Below are positions 8,496 to 16,401 of a DNA stretch of 40,208 nt, one piece after another (positions within the stretch are counted from its first letter, which is position 1; every line of letters starts with the position of its first letter). Made by a program: the position numbers and the translations under genes. Origin of the DNA: Myxococcales bacterium (GTDB lineage Bacteria; Myxococcota_A; Polyangia; Fen-1088); NCBI GenBank assembly GCA_003157775.1, contig PMKP01000359.1:7404-47611 (forward strand), read 5' to 3'. The notes beneath the pieces are model-generated. The model was not told the DNA's origin. It did no database searches and saw nothing but the letters and a program-made list of their open reading frames with translations.

Positions 8496-9470
8496 ATGAC
8501 AGAGGCGATCCGCATCCACAACACGGGCGGTCCGGAAGTGATGTCGTGGGAAGCGGTCAGCTTGGCTGCGCCAGGTCCGGGCGAGGCCCTGGTCCGCCAT
8601 CGCTACGTGGGCGTGAACTTCATCGACATCTATCACCGCCGGGGCGTGTACAAACTGCCCCTTCCCAGCGGGCTCGGCAGCGAGGCCGCTGGTGTGGTGG
8701 AGGCGGTTGGCCCAGGGGTCAGCGAGCTGCGGGTGGGAGATCGGGTTGCCTGTGCCACAGGGCCAGTCGGGGCATACGCTGAGGCGCGCGTGCTGCCCGC
8801 CGAGCGCCTAGTGCGCTTGCCCGACGACATCGACGATCGCACCGCTGCTTGCATCATGCTGAAGGGTCTCACGGCTCAGTATCTCTTGTTGCAGACAACG
8901 CGGGTGGAGGCCGGGGACACCATCGTGGTGCACGCCGCGGCTGGCGGGGTAGGGCAGATCGCCTGCCAGTGGGCCAAGCATCTGGGGGCCACCGTGGTAG
9001 GCACGGTGGGCAGCGACGAGAAGGCAGCGTTGGCTCGTGCCAACGGCTGCGACCATGTCATCGTGTACACGCGTGAGGACATCGTCGAGTGCGTGCGCCA
9101 GATCACCGGGGGACACGGGGTGCGCGTGGTCTACGACGGCGTGGGCAAGGATACCTTTGCCGGATCGCTGGATTGTCTGCAGCCGCGCGGCCTCCTGGTC
9201 GCGTTCGGTCAGTCCTCGGGGCTGGTTCCCCCCTTCGATATCACTGCCCTGGGGGTCAAGGGATCGCTGTATCTGACCCGCCCAACCCTGAGCACCTACG
9301 CCGCAACCCCCGAGGCCTTGCGGCGAATGGCCGGAGATCTCTTCCGGGTCGTGCGCTCAGGCGCCGTGCGCATCCAGACGCCGCTGCAGTTTCCCCTGCG
9401 CGAAGCCGCTGCAGCTCATGCTGCCATCGAGGCACGCAGGACAACTGGCTCCGTCGTGCTCGTGGCATAA
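8496..9470 (+). CDS. NAD(P)H:quinone oxidoreductase, QorA-like MDR family
   Basis: This is a 324-residue medium-chain dehydrogenase/reductase without catalytic zinc ligands. Family signatures are VGVNFIDIYHRRGVYKLPLPSGLGSEAAGVVEAVG in the N-terminal GroES-like half, and VVHAAAGGVGQIACQWAKHLGATVVGTVGS in the NADPH-binding Rossmann fold. The C-terminus has the usual GKDTFAGSLDCLQPRGLLVAFGQSSG. These enzymes reduce quinones or enones with NADPH in the cytoplasm. The ATG at 8496 fits the family N-terminus. The gene is divergent from hemE, and its stop codon lies inside a perfect AT-rich inverted repeat. Confidence 0.9.
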   Translation: MTEAIRIHNTGGPEVMSWEAVSLAAPGPGEALVRHRYVGVNFIDIYHRRGVYKLPLPSGLGSEAAGVVEAVGPGVSELRVGDRVACATGPVGAYAEARVLPAERLVRLPDDIDDRTAACIMLKGLTAQYLLLQTTRVEAGDTIVVHAAAGGVGQIACQWAKHLGATVVGTVGSDEKAALARANGCDHVIVYTREDIVECVRQITGGHGVRVVYDGVGKDTFAGSLDCLQPRGLLVAFGQSSGLVPPFDITALGVKGSLYLTRPTLSTYAATPEALRRMAGDLFRVVRSGAVRIQTPLQFPLREAAAAHAAIEARRTTGSVVLVA

Positions 9471-9491
9471 TTCAAGTAACACTTGAATTAT
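9467..9491. terminator. Perfect AT-rich hairpin, probable bidirectional terminator
   Basis: The 11-base arms (ATAATTCAAGT and its exact complement) are separated by a 3-base loop AAC. The left arm contains the stop codon of the quinone oxidoreductase. It sits between two convergent genes, the oxidoreductase and the zinc-ribbon gene, where a two-way terminator is expected. The low GC of the stem stands out in this genome, and there is no clear T-run after it, so an alternative role as a protein-binding site is possible. Confidence 0.5.
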
Positions 9492-9520
9492 TCGTCATAA
9501 CCAGGTGTATTGCCGAAGGA

Positions 9521-9859
9521 TTATCCTCGTCGGCCGCAGACGCTACACTTGTTGTCGCTGCCTACTACGCCGATGCAAGCCTCGTCAGGGCAGAGCCGTC
9601 GGTTGGGGTTGAAGGCTTCCTCAGCTTCGGCCGCCACTTCCGAACCAGCCTCGTGGTTGGGCTCACCACGCGATTCTGGCTCGGGGGTGGGCAAGGCAGG
9701 CAGGTCCGCGGCTGGTGCCACCCCGGTTCCGCCTGAGCCGAGCGTGCCGCAAACTGTGCACTTCCCGTCAGTCCCTATGAGGCCGATGCAAGAGCCGTCC
9801 GGGCAGAGCCGCCGTCGGCTGGGGTCGAAGGTCGTGTTGCTATCCTGTTTCATCGACAT
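9521..9859 (-). CDS. Small protein with two tandem zinc-ribbon-like repeats
   Basis: This is a 112-residue protein beginning MSMKQDSNTTFDP (ATG at 9859; the in-frame ATG at 9853 is an alternative). It contains two copies of the same Cys motif, RLCPDGSCIGLIGTDGKCTVCG near residues 17-38 and RLCPDEACIGVVGSDNKCSVCG near 88-109. Each has the spacing C-x4-C-x9-C-x2-C. They are joined by an acidic Ala/Pro/Glu-rich linker. Four cysteines per repeat at these spacings suit zinc binding. The frame continues far upstream antisense to trpB, but that part is shadow. It is divergent from trpB across 60 bases. The function is not known; protein or nucleic-acid binding are the obvious possibilities. Confidence 0.7.
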   Translation of the reverse strand: MSMKQDSNTTFDPSRRRLCPDGSCIGLIGTDGKCTVCGTLGSGGTGVAPAADLPALPTPEPESRGEPNHEAGSEVAAEAEEAFNPNRRLCPDEACIGVVGSDNKCSVCGRRG

Positions 9860-9901
9860 GACGCGCGAGCGGTTGATTGAATCGGGGAGTACACCAAGGC
9901 A

Positions 9902-9916
9902 TATAGTGGCGCCACT
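9902..9916 (+). promoter_or_regulatory. trpB promoter -10 overlapping a perfect palindrome
   Basis: TATAGT at 9902-9907 resembles a sigma-70 -10. A weak -35, TTGAAT, lies at 9877-9882, 19 bases upstream. The 12-base perfect palindrome AGTGGCGCCACT (9905-9916) overlaps the -10 and ends 3 bases before the trpB ATG. Transcription from this -10 would start within a few bases of the ATG, giving an almost leaderless message, which fits the lack of a ribosome-binding site. The palindrome is a plausible repressor site. Confidence 0.35.
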
Positions 9917-9919
9917 CAG

Positions 9920-11134
9920 ATGTCCACAGTTCCTCATGCTCCTGGCCAATTCGGTCCCTACGGAGGTCGCTACGTCTCCGAGACCTTGATGCCTGCTCTC
10001 GAAGAGCTGACCGCAGCATGGGAGCGTTTTTCGCGTGACCCGACCTTTCGCGCCGAATTGGACCGGTTGCTGCGCGATTATGTCGGCCGGCCCACGCCGC
10101 TCACCGAGGCGGCGCGGCTGGCCGACCATCTGGCAAGGGCCGAGGGCCGCCGCTTGCGCGTGTTTCTCAAGCGCGAGGATCTTTGCCACACCGGCTCGCA
10201 CAAGTTGAACAACTGCGTGGGCCAGATTTTGCTGGCCCAGCGCCTTGGCAAGAAGCGCATCATCGCCGAGACCGGGGCTGGCCAGCACGGCGTGGCCACC
10301 GCCACGGTGGCCGCCTTGTTTGGAATCCCATGCGAGATCTACATGGGCTCGGTCGATGTGGAGCGCCAGTCGCTCAACGTGTTTCGCATGCAGTTGCTGG
10401 GGGCCAAAGTCCACGCGGTCAAGGACGGCACCGCGACCCTGAAAGACGCCATGAACGAAGCCATGCGTGACTGGGTGACCAACGTAGGGACAACCCACTA
10501 CGTGCTAGGAACCGTCGCTGGCCCGCATCCCTATCCGACCATGGTGGGTGAATTGCAGTCGGTGATTGGGCGCGAGGCGCGCGCCCAGATCCAGTCGGCC
10601 ACCGGCCGGCTAGCCGACGCATGTCTGGCTTGCGTCGGCGGCGGCTCCAACGCCATGGGCCTGTTCCGCGGATTCCTCGACGATCCCGGGGTGCAGCTTT
10701 TTGGCGTGGAGGCGGCGGGCGAGGGCCTGGACACCACTCACCACGCGGCCACCCTGGGCAAGGGCCGGCCGGGCGTATTGCACGGCGCGCGCTCCTACGT
10801 GCTGTGCGACGACGACGGCCAGATATCCGAGGCCCATTCCATCTCGGCCGGCCTCGACTACCCCGGGGTCGGGCCTGAGCACAGTTACCTGCGCGACAGC
10901 GGACGCGCCAAGTACCTGGCTGCGACGGATCGGGAGGCTCTGGCCGCGTGTCGTCTGCTGGCCCGTTGCGAGGGCATCATCCCCGCCCTGGAGAGCGCAC
11001 ACGCAGTGGCAGGACTGCCACGCGTGGCCGAGCAACTCCCCGACGGGGCCAGCGTGATCATCAACATCTCGGGCCGTGGCGACAAGGACATGGGCACCAT
11101 CGCCAAGTACTTCGGCGCGGAGGTGTCGTCATGA
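9920..11134 (+). CDS. trpB: Tryptophan synthase beta subunit
   Basis: This 404-residue PLP enzyme condenses indole with L-serine to make tryptophan, in complex with TrpA. The N-terminus [17 protein letters not shown] is standard. HTGSHKLNN carries the PLP lysine (about residue 95). GGGSNAMG is the phosphate-binding loop, and [13 protein letters not shown] and [18 protein letters not shown] are also typical. The stop overlaps the trpA start in ATGA, so the pair is translationally coupled. Only trpB and trpA are present here; trpC, trpD, trpE and trpF are not in the window. No Shine-Dalgarno is visible and a palindrome precedes the start. Confidence 0.97.
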   Translation: MSTVPHAPGQFGPYGGRYVSETLMPALEELTAAWERFSRDPTFRAELDRLLRDYVGRPTPLTEAARLADHLARAEGRRLRVFLKREDLCHTGSHKLNNCVGQILLAQRLGKKRIIAETGAGQHGVATATVAALFGIPCEIYMGSVDVERQSLNVFRMQLLGAKVHAVKDGTATLKDAMNEAMRDWVTNVGTTHYVLGTVAGPHPYPTMVGELQSVIGREARAQIQSATGRLADACLACVGGGSNAMGLFRGFLDDPGVQLFGVEAAGEGLDTTHHAATLGKGRPGVLHGARSYVLCDDDGQISEAHSISAGLDYPGVGPEHSYLRDSGRAKYLAATDREALAACRLLARCEGIIPALESAHAVAGLPRVAEQLPDGASVIINISGRGDKDMGTIAKYFGAEVSS

Positions 11135-11964
11135 CGAACCCGCCGGGCTCGCCTTTCCCCTCGCGGATAGCTGGAGCTTTTGCCAAGGCTCGCTCGCAAG
11201 GCCGCAAGGCGCTGGTCCTCTACCTCACCGGCTGCGACCCCGACTTCGAGACCAGTCGTCGTCTCTTGTTGGCCGCAGCGCGAGCCGGAGCGGATGTGCT
11301 TGAACTGGGCGTGCCGTGGAGCGACCCATCGGCTGACGGGCCGGCCATTCAGGCAGCGATGCGCAGGGCCCTGGCTGCGGGAGGGGGGATGGGCACGGCC
11401 CTCGATCTCTGCCGGGCGGTGCGCGCGGACAATGCGGACGTTGCGGTCGTGCTCTTCGGCTACGCCAACCCGATCTTCGTGCGCGGCGCTGCGAAGTTTG
11501 CCGCCCAAGCCAAGCAGGCTGGCGCCGACGGTGCGTTGTGTGTGGACTGGCCTGCCGACGAGGATCCCGAACTGGCCCAGGCGCTTTCTCAGCAAGGCCT
11601 CGATTTGGTTCCGCTCATCGCGCCCACCTCCACGCCCGAGCGGGTGAAGGCGATAGCCGCCGTCGCGGGCGGTTTTCTCTACTACGTCTCGCTGACCGGC
11701 ATCACGGGCAGCCAACTGCCCAACTTGGATGAAACCTCCGCACGCGTGCGACAGGTGCGCGAACTGTCCGGCGGGCGCCTGCCGGTCGCCGTGGGATTTG
11801 GGATTGCCACGCCGGCAGACGCGCGGGCGGTGGCCGGGTTCGCCGATGGTGTGGTAGTGGGCAGCGCCGCAGTCCGGGTGATCGAGCGAGCCGTGGCCGC
11901 GGGTCGCGATCCGGTACCGGAGTTGGAGGCATTTGTCGGCGAACTGCGCGCGGCGCTGGGCTAG
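11131..11964 (+). CDS. trpA: Tryptophan synthase alpha subunit
   Basis: This 277-residue TIM-barrel enzyme cleaves indole-3-glycerol phosphate to indole and passes the indole to TrpB. The motif [15 protein letters not shown] holds the catalytic Glu (58) and Asp (69) at the family's 11-residue spacing. Most homologues have Phe where this one has Trp after [14 protein letters not shown] and [13 protein letters not shown] match the phosphate-binding loops. The ATG at 11131 overlaps the trpB stop by four bases (ATGA). The frame is open upstream, inside trpB, but that is shadow. It is the last gene of the trpBA unit. Confidence 0.96.
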   Translation: MTNPPGSPFPSRIAGAFAKARSQGRKALVLYLTGCDPDFETSRRLLLAAARAGADVLELGVPWSDPSADGPAIQAAMRRALAAGGGMGTALDLCRAVRADNADVAVVLFGYANPIFVRGAAKFAAQAKQAGADGALCVDWPADEDPELAQALSQQGLDLVPLIAPTSTPERVKAIAAVAGGFLYYVSLTGITGSQLPNLDETSARVRQVRELSGGRLPVAVGFGIATPADARAVAGFADGVVVGSAAVRVIERAVAAGRDPVPELEAFVGELRAALG

Positions 11965-12032
11965 CACCGCCTCTCGAAGATCCATCCAACTCGCGCCGTC
12001 GAACATCGTCACCAGCTTGGCGACGGTTTTCT

Positions 12033-12062
12033 TTGACCAGTCGGACCCATTACCCTTATAGT
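12033..12062 (+). promoter_or_regulatory. Predicted sigma-70 promoter for the exported barrel-like protein
   Basis: TTGACC (12033-12038) and TATAGT (12057-12062) are separated by 18 bases, and each differs from consensus by one base. The expected transcript start near 12069 leaves a leader of about 30 bases containing AAGGAG at 12087-12092. This is the best sigma-70-like promoter found in the window. Confidence 0.6.
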
Positions 12063-12098
12063 CGGGCTCTTTCGCGACGACTAACCAAGGAGAAACCG

Positions 12099-12791
12099 AT
12101 GCTTACTCGGGTTGGACTTACCGTAGCCGCCTGTCTCTTGCTTGCCCAAACCGCAATCGCCCAGCAGGCGGCACCGCCGCCACCGCAGCCGGAGTACGCG
12201 CAGCCGCAGCAGTACGCGCAGCCGCAGCAGTACGCGCAGCCGCAGCAGTACGCGCAGCCGCAGTACCCGCCGCAGCCGAGCATGGCGCCCCCAGGTGCGC
12301 CCCCCTACGACAGGCGTACCGACGACTACCGACGACGACAGGAAGAGGGGGTTACGGCCTTCAACTCGGTGTTCGCAGAGGCGCTCGGCGTTGGCGGCCT
12401 GTACTCCATCAACTACGAGCGTCGGTTCGGGCAGTCCGGGTGGGCCGGAAGGATCGGGTTTTCCTACATCTCCCTCGGTGCTTCCGAAGGTGGCGGGAGC
12501 GTTAGTCTTCTCACCTTCCCGATCACCCTCAGCTACCTCGGAATCGGCGACTACTACAACAAGTTCGAGATCGGAGCGGGCGGCATGATCGCGCGTGCCA
12601 GCGCCTCGGCCGGGGGCGTCGGCTCGTCCTACGCGAGCGCGAGCGGGATCGGGGGGGCGGGCACTGTGCTCTTCGGGTATCGCTACCAGTCTGACGGCGG
12701 TGGGTTCCAGTTCCGCGCCGGGATCTCGCCCTTGTTCGGGCCCGGCGGAGTGTTGCCCTGGGGTTACATCAGCTTCGGCGGCGCGTTCTGA
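12099..12791 (+). CDS. Small secreted, probably outer-membrane, protein with YAQPQQ repeats
   Basis: This is a 231-residue protein whose start is fixed by AAGGAG 6 bases before the ATG. The signal peptide MLTRVGLTVAACLLLAQTAIA is cleaved at about 21. A low-complexity Gln/Pro/Tyr segment with YAQPQQ repeats follows (residues about 33-58). The C-terminal half has alternating polar/aromatic strands (YSINYERRFG, FSYISLG, FQFRAGISPLFGPGG, YISFGGAF) and ends in Phe, as in small outer-membrane beta-barrels. No specific family was recognised. It is monocistronic, with its own promoter and a likely terminator after it. Confidence 0.7.
   Translation: MLTRVGLTVAACLLLAQTAIAQQAAPPPPQPEYAQPQQYAQPQQYAQPQQYAQPQYPPQPSMAPPGAPPYDRRTDDYRRRQEEGVTAFNSVFAEALGVGGLYSINYERRFGQSGWAGRIGFSYISLGASEGGGSVSLLTFPITLSYLGIGDYYNKFEIGAGGMIARASASAGGVGSSYASASGIGGAGTVLFGYRYQSDGGGFQFRAGISPLFGPGGVLPWGYISFGGAF
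12195..12263 (+). repeat. In-frame 18-base tandem repeat (3.8 copies)
   Basis: The unit TACGCGCAGCCGCAGCAG occurs three times exactly at 12195-12212, 12213-12230 and 12231-12248. A 15-base partial copy follows at 12249-12263. It encodes the hexapeptide YAQPQQ. Because copies are identical at the DNA level, the number of units may vary between strains without breaking the frame. Confidence 0.85.
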
Positions 12792-12810
12792 CCCTGACCA
12801 AGAGGCGGTG

Positions 12811-12833
12811 GAGTCGTCTTTCCCAGACGATTC
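12811..12833. terminator. Hairpin between convergent genes
   Basis: GAGTCGTCT pairs with AGACGATTC across the 5-base loop TTCCC, giving a nine-pair stem with one G-T pair. It lies in the 57-base gap between the stops of the exported protein and the DUF721 gene, so it could end both transcripts. No long T-run follows. Confidence 0.5.
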
Positions 12834-12848
12834 TCGACGGTCGCCAGA

Positions 12849-13232
12849 TCAAAAACGCGCGTCCAGCGGACCCACGCGGGTGCGCAGGTCGGTGACGCTC
12901 CCGGGATCCACCAGCGGCTGCATGCGGGTGAGGATCTCACGCTTGAGCAGGGTGATCTGGTGGGCCAGGGCTGAGCTCGACACGCGCACAAAGAGCGTGC
13001 CCTCATGCAGACTCTCGGCCCTGGTGTGCTGGCGCAAGGGACCTCCCACCGCTTGCTCGTAGGCGGCGAAGATACGGTGCTCGCGGGCTCGGTGCTCACC
13101 GCCGATGCTCGCCACCACGGCCGACATCAAAGATGCCGCAGTCTCGGGTTCGGCGTTCCGGCGTCGCGGCCGCGTTGCAGATCTCACAGCCGAAAAGGTA
13201 CTGCCGCCAGGGTTCGCTTGGCAACATGACAT
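12849..13232 (-). CDS. DUF721/DciA-like protein
   Basis: This is a 127-residue small basic protein. The family core runs from about residue 33 (SLMSAVVASIGGEHRAREHRIF) through YEQAVGGPLRQHTRAESLHEGTLFVRVSSSALAHQITLLKREIL to the end. This matches the DUF721 pattern: helical start, a W/Y-x-x-A/I-V-G segment, a short strand region, then 'L..LK..IL..'. Some family members (DciA) help load the replicative helicase at the origin; whether this one does is inference. The N-terminal 30 residues are poorly conserved-looking, so the real start may be internal. It is divergent from ridA across 44 bases. Confidence 0.7.
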   Translation of the reverse strand: MSCCQANPGGSTFSAVRSATRPRRRNAEPETAASLMSAVVASIGGEHRAREHRIFAAYEQAVGGPLRQHTRAESLHEGTLFVRVSSSALAHQITLLKREILTRMQPLVDPGSVTDLRTRVGPLDARF

Positions 13233-13276
13233 CCGTGAAAACGTGCCCCAGCGACGCCCCTTGCTATCATCAGGCG

Positions 13277-13669
13277 ATGATCCGAGATGCCGTCTCTACT
13301 TCATGTGCCCCGCGAGCGATCGGCCCCTATTCCCAGGCGGTAGTCGTGGCCGGCGCTCGCTGGATCTACTGTTCGGGCCAGATCCCGCTCGACCCACAAA
13401 CCGGTGAGTTGGTGGGCGGCGGCGACGTTGAAAAGGAAACCCACCGCGTGATGCAGAATCTGGCAGCGGTGCTCAAGGCTGCCGGCGTGTCACTAGACGC
13501 CGTGGTCAAGACGACCATCTATCTGACCGACCTCGGGAACTTCGCTGCCGTGAACCAGGCGTACGCCACATACTTCGGAAACACGCCGCCCGCCCGTGCC
13601 ACCGTGCAGGTCGCAGCCTTGCCCAAGGGAGCGCAGGTCGAAATCGATGCTGTGGCTGTGGCAGCCTGA
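13277..13669 (+). CDS. ridA: RidA family reactive enamine/imine deaminase
   Basis: This 130-residue trimeric enzyme hydrolyses reactive 2-aminoacrylate-type enamines and imines in the cytoplasm. The family pattern is complete: AIGPYSQAVVVAGARWIYCSGQIPLDPQTGELVGG, NLAAVLKAAG, VVKTTIYLTDLGNFAAVN, and PPARATVQVAALPKGAQVEIDAVAV. Arg107 and Glu122 correspond to the active-site arginine and glutamate. The ATG at 13277 fits the family length; an upstream in-frame extension is non-coding. It is convergent with rpmB. Confidence 0.93.
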   Translation: MIRDAVSTSCAPRAIGPYSQAVVVAGARWIYCSGQIPLDPQTGELVGGGDVEKETHRVMQNLAAVLKAAGVSLDAVVKTTIYLTDLGNFAAVNQAYATYFGNTPPARATVQVAALPKGAQVEIDAVAVAA

Positions 13670-13693
13670 CCTCGGTGCGGCGCCGAATCGAGG

Positions 13694-13885
13694 CTATGGG
13701 GCCTTCGCCACGAAACCGGAGCGTATGCAACGTGTGCAGACGCGCACCCGCTTTCGCGAGCCGCCGATCGTGATATGCACGTTCTGCAGATTCGGCCGCT
13801 GCTGGCTCTTGGTCCTGATATTCGAGTGGCTAACGTTGTTGGCCACTTTCCTTTGTTTGCCGCAAATTGCACACTGCGCAGGCAT
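13694..13885 (-). CDS. rpmB: 50S ribosomal protein L28
   Basis: This 63-residue protein of the large ribosomal subunit begins MPAQCAICGKQRKVANNVSHS and continues KSQQRPNLQNVHITIGGSRKRVRVCTRCIRSG. The two Cys pairs (CAIC and CTRC) indicate the zinc-binding form of L28. The start is set by GGAG about 5 bases before the ATG and by the family N-terminus; the frame opens about 34 codons further upstream, but that is not L28. It is a solitary gene, not joined to rpmG, between ridA (convergent) and a lipoprotein gene (divergent, 36 bases away). Confidence 0.93.
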   Translation of the reverse strand: MPAQCAICGKQRKVANNVSHSNIRTKSQQRPNLQNVHITIGGSRKRVRVCTRCIRSGFVAKAP

Positions 13886-13921
13886 GGGTTCTCCGGAAGG
13901 GCGTACCATTAGCACCGACTG

Positions 13922-15499
13922 ATGCGCTCCGCAAGCACTCACAGAAACTCCCTGGTTGTGGCGGCGCTCATTCTCGCGGCCGGCCATGGGCTGGCCTGTC
14001 GAGGATCCAAGTCAAGGCGCGATGCGGCGGTTGATGCGAAGCGGGCGGCGAAGGTGCTCCCGCCCGTCGACCTGGTCGGCGTGGTGCAGGATAGCGGAGG
14101 TGCGCCCCTGCCGGATGCCCTGGTCATCGCTTGGCCCAAGGACAAGGGCGCCGATTCTGTGGTGCAAGCGCGCTCGAATTCCGATGGGCGCTTCGTGCTG
14201 GCTCGCCTGCGGCCGGGGACATGGACGCTGCTGGCTGAGGCAGCCGGTTTCGGCACGCTGGAAATCGACCGAGCCGTGCCAGACGTCGAATCGCTCGTCC
14301 TGGCTCTTGACGGGCAGGGGCGCAGCCTGGGCGGCATTGTGCTCAGACCTCCGAGCAGCCCCGAACCCGGGGCGAATGTGGTGCTCGGCGGGCCGAGCCT
14401 GCGCTGGTCGCGTGAGACGGTGGCAGACGCGCATGGTGTGTTCAGCTTCGCGGGTTTGGGTCTGGGCCGGTTTTCCATCCGCGCCGCGCATGGCACGCTG
14501 GTGTCAGCGACAGCGAGTCAGGTGATTGAGGAGGGCACAAGCCACCTGGCGCCAGTGCGGTTGCTGCTGGCTTCGGGCGCCTTTGTTGAAGGTCGTGTGC
14601 GCGATGACATGGGCCGGAACCTTCCCGGGACCACGGTGGATGTGTTGACCATGCCATCCGATGACTTGCCCGTGACCTGCCAGTCGGACCAGGAAGGCAA
14701 GTTCACCGTCGGGCCGATGCGGCCCGGTCGCTACCAGGTTGTCGCCCGACTGGAAGGCTACGTTCTCTTGGATGCGCCAGAGCTTCTGCTCAGCACCGGC
14801 AGCACGGCTTTTGCAGCCCTCAGACTCGCGCGCGGGGCACTCGTCGCGGGCCGTGTGCTCGACGAGGATGGCTCGCCAATGGGCGCAGTGCCAGTGTCCG
14901 TGGTCGGACTCGTCGGCGGCCGGGACGAGGTGATCGTCCTGCCAGGTGCCTTGCCCACGGCGGCCGAGGCGGCGGAGCTGCCTTTGGGCTCAGTGGCGCG
15001 CCCGGGGAGCATTCGCACGGCGCTTTCCGATGCGCAGGGACGTTTCGAGTTGAGGGGACTGGCCCCGGGACGCTCGCGTCTTGAGGTCTCACCGGCTGAC
15101 AAGCTGCCCTTGCGACGTGAGCCACTGCTGCTCGCGCCGGGCGATGCCCGAGATCTCGGCGATCTCGTCGTGCCAACCGGGGTTCTGCTTTCGGGCCGCG
15201 TTCTGGACCAGGACGGTCAGGTTCTGCCGGGCGCGGAGGTGGAAGCGCGCGCTGCCGGGAAGCCGGCTCGCCCCCCAAGCCGGGTCACATCCGACCCGCA
15301 AGGCCGGTTCTTCATTCGTGTGCCGGTGGGCGAATATGCCCTGGCCGCGAAGGCCAAGGACCATGCTCTTCAGGCCATCCCCATGGTGCGCGCCGTGGGG
15401 CGCCCGGATTCCTTGGAATTCAGACTTGCGCCCCACGCGGCTAGCGCCGACGGAGGAGTGCCAGGGCCAGCGCGAGGAGCACCAGCACGCCGGAGATAG
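13922..15499 (+). CDS. Carboxypeptidase-regulatory-like domain lipoprotein
   Basis: This is a 525-residue lipoprotein candidate. A hydrophobic segment ends in the lipobox-like HGLAC, with Cys at residue 26. Four or five beta-sandwich repeats of the CarboxypepD_reg type follow, each with 'GxVxDxxGxPLPGAxVxA...SDxxGRFxLxxLxPGxYxLxxxAxGF'. Clear copies begin near residues 50 (LVGVVQDSGGAPLPDALVIAW), 225 (FVEGRVRDDMGRNLPGTTVDV), 308 (VAGRVLDEDGSPMGAVPVSV) and 425 (LSGRVLDQDGQVLPGAEVEAR). Such domains serve in adhesion or as structural stalks; no enzyme domain is present. The last 59 bases overlap the 3' end of the convergent metalloprotease gene, which is unusual. Confidence 0.8.
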   Translation: MRSASTHRNSLVVAALILAAGHGLACRGSKSRRDAAVDAKRAAKVLPPVDLVGVVQDSGGAPLPDALVIAWPKDKGADSVVQARSNSDGRFVLARLRPGTWTLLAEAAGFGTLEIDRAVPDVESLVLALDGQGRSLGGIVLRPPSSPEPGANVVLGGPSLRWSRETVADAHGVFSFAGLGLGRFSIRAAHGTLVSATASQVIEEGTSHLAPVRLLLASGAFVEGRVRDDMGRNLPGTTVDVLTMPSDDLPVTCQSDQEGKFTVGPMRPGRYQVVARLEGYVLLDAPELLLSTGSTAFAALRLARGALVAGRVLDEDGSPMGAVPVSVVGLVGGRDEVIVLPGALPTAAEAAELPLGSVARPGSIRTALSDAQGRFELRGLAPGRSRLEVSPADKLPLRREPLLLAPGDARDLGDLVVPTGVLLSGRVLDQDGQVLPGAEVEARAAGKPARPPSRVTSDPQGRFFIRVPVGEYALAAKAKDHALQAIPMVRAVGRPDSLEFRLAPHAASADGGVPGPARGAPARRR

Positions 15500-16382
15500 G
15501 GACACCTCGGGGGTGGGTCGCGTATGAACAGCCCCCGCTTCCTGATGTCGACCCAGATCCCGACGGCGCTAGGCACACGAAGTTGGGGTCGTAGGTATAG
15601 ATGTCGCACGCGGCTTGCATGTCATCGGGCGACAAGCTGCGCAGCCCAACTTCTGCGCTAGGTGAATCAACCGAGACGTACATCGTGGCACCCGTGACGA
15701 TGTCGGGCAGGTTGGTCGAGCTGCAATCGGGCACGGGGTTGCCATTGTTGTCCACAGGCCACAAGCCGTCGGAAGATGTCCCTGGGGTGAAGCAGGTGTG
15801 ATCCAGGCCGATGACATGCCCAAACTCGTGGGTAATCGTGCCCTGGAAGTCTTGGGTGTTGTTGGGCACAAACTGTTCGGGATGGCCCACGAAGTCGCCC
15901 CACGTGAAGTCGGTGGCATTCACTTCCAGGTCGGCGTCCAAGATTTCGCCGGTGTTCTTGAGCTGGAATACGGTAGTGATGGCCAGGGCGCTGTCGTCAT
16001 AGCAGATTGGTTCGTTGGGATCGGTGGGTGGGGGATCGCGGCACCATCCGTTTTTGCGGAAGATCAGGCGATTGTGGTAGTCCATGCCCACCGGACCCGC
16101 AACAGCAGGGACCGACTCCACGGTGAAGATTACGTTGGTACATCGGACCCCATCGAGCGAGGATTGACTCCAGGCCGCGCCCGCTTGCGTGGCCGCATCG
16201 AAATATCCCGCAGCATCCAGCTCGAGCGGAGGAGAGCCCAGGGAGAATTCCATGGTCACGCAAGGGGCTTTCCATGCGGTTGGCACGCCCGCGCTGGTCG
16301 TAGTACGGACGTAGGCCGCGGCAGGCATGGGCAGGGCTGCTATACCTGCCACGGTCATCACCAGGCTGGTTCGAGTTCTCAT
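15441..16382 (-). CDS. Secreted zinc metalloprotease with MYXO-CTERM-type tail
   Basis: This is a 313-residue exported protease. The signal peptide is MRTRTSLVMTVAGIAALPMPAAA. The zinc motif HEFGHVIGLDH (HExxHxxGxxH, as in matrixin-like M10/M57 proteases) lies near residue 190. The C-terminus has a Ser/Gly linker, GGCSYA, a hydrophobic segment and RRR, the layout of MYXO-CTERM sorting signals processed by myxosortase with the Cys as anchor. Six further Cys residues may form disulphides. The ATG at 16382 is chosen for the signal peptide; no ribosome-binding site is visible. It is the last gene of a minus-strand run, 19 bases after the preceding gene. Targets are unknown. Confidence 0.85.
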   Translation of the reverse strand: MRTRTSLVMTVAGIAALPMPAAAYVRTTTSAGVPTAWKAPCVTMEFSLGSPPLELDAAGYFDAATQAGAAWSQSSLDGVRCTNVIFTVESVPAVAGPVGMDYHNRLIFRKNGWCRDPPPTDPNEPICYDDSALAITTVFQLKNTGEILDADLEVNATDFTWGDFVGHPEQFVPNNTQDFQGTITHEFGHVIGLDHTCFTPGTSSDGLWPVDNNGNPVPDCSSTNLPDIVTGATMYVSVDSPSAEVGLRSLSPDDMQAACDIYTYDPNFVCLAPSGSGSTSGSGGCSYATHPRGVPISGVLVLLALALALLRRR

Positions 16383-16401
16383 AGGAGGTGTTCCGGGTTT
16401 C

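Noticed and set aside
6500-8499. Plus-strand frames of 157 and 360 codons opposite hemH and hemE
   Set aside because: They are antisense shadows of well-recognised haem genes.
12056-12283. Minus-strand frame with CGCAYC repeats resembling a Cys-rich metal-binding peptide
   Set aside because: It is the antisense shadow of the YAQPQQ tandem repeat and has no start signal or family resemblance.
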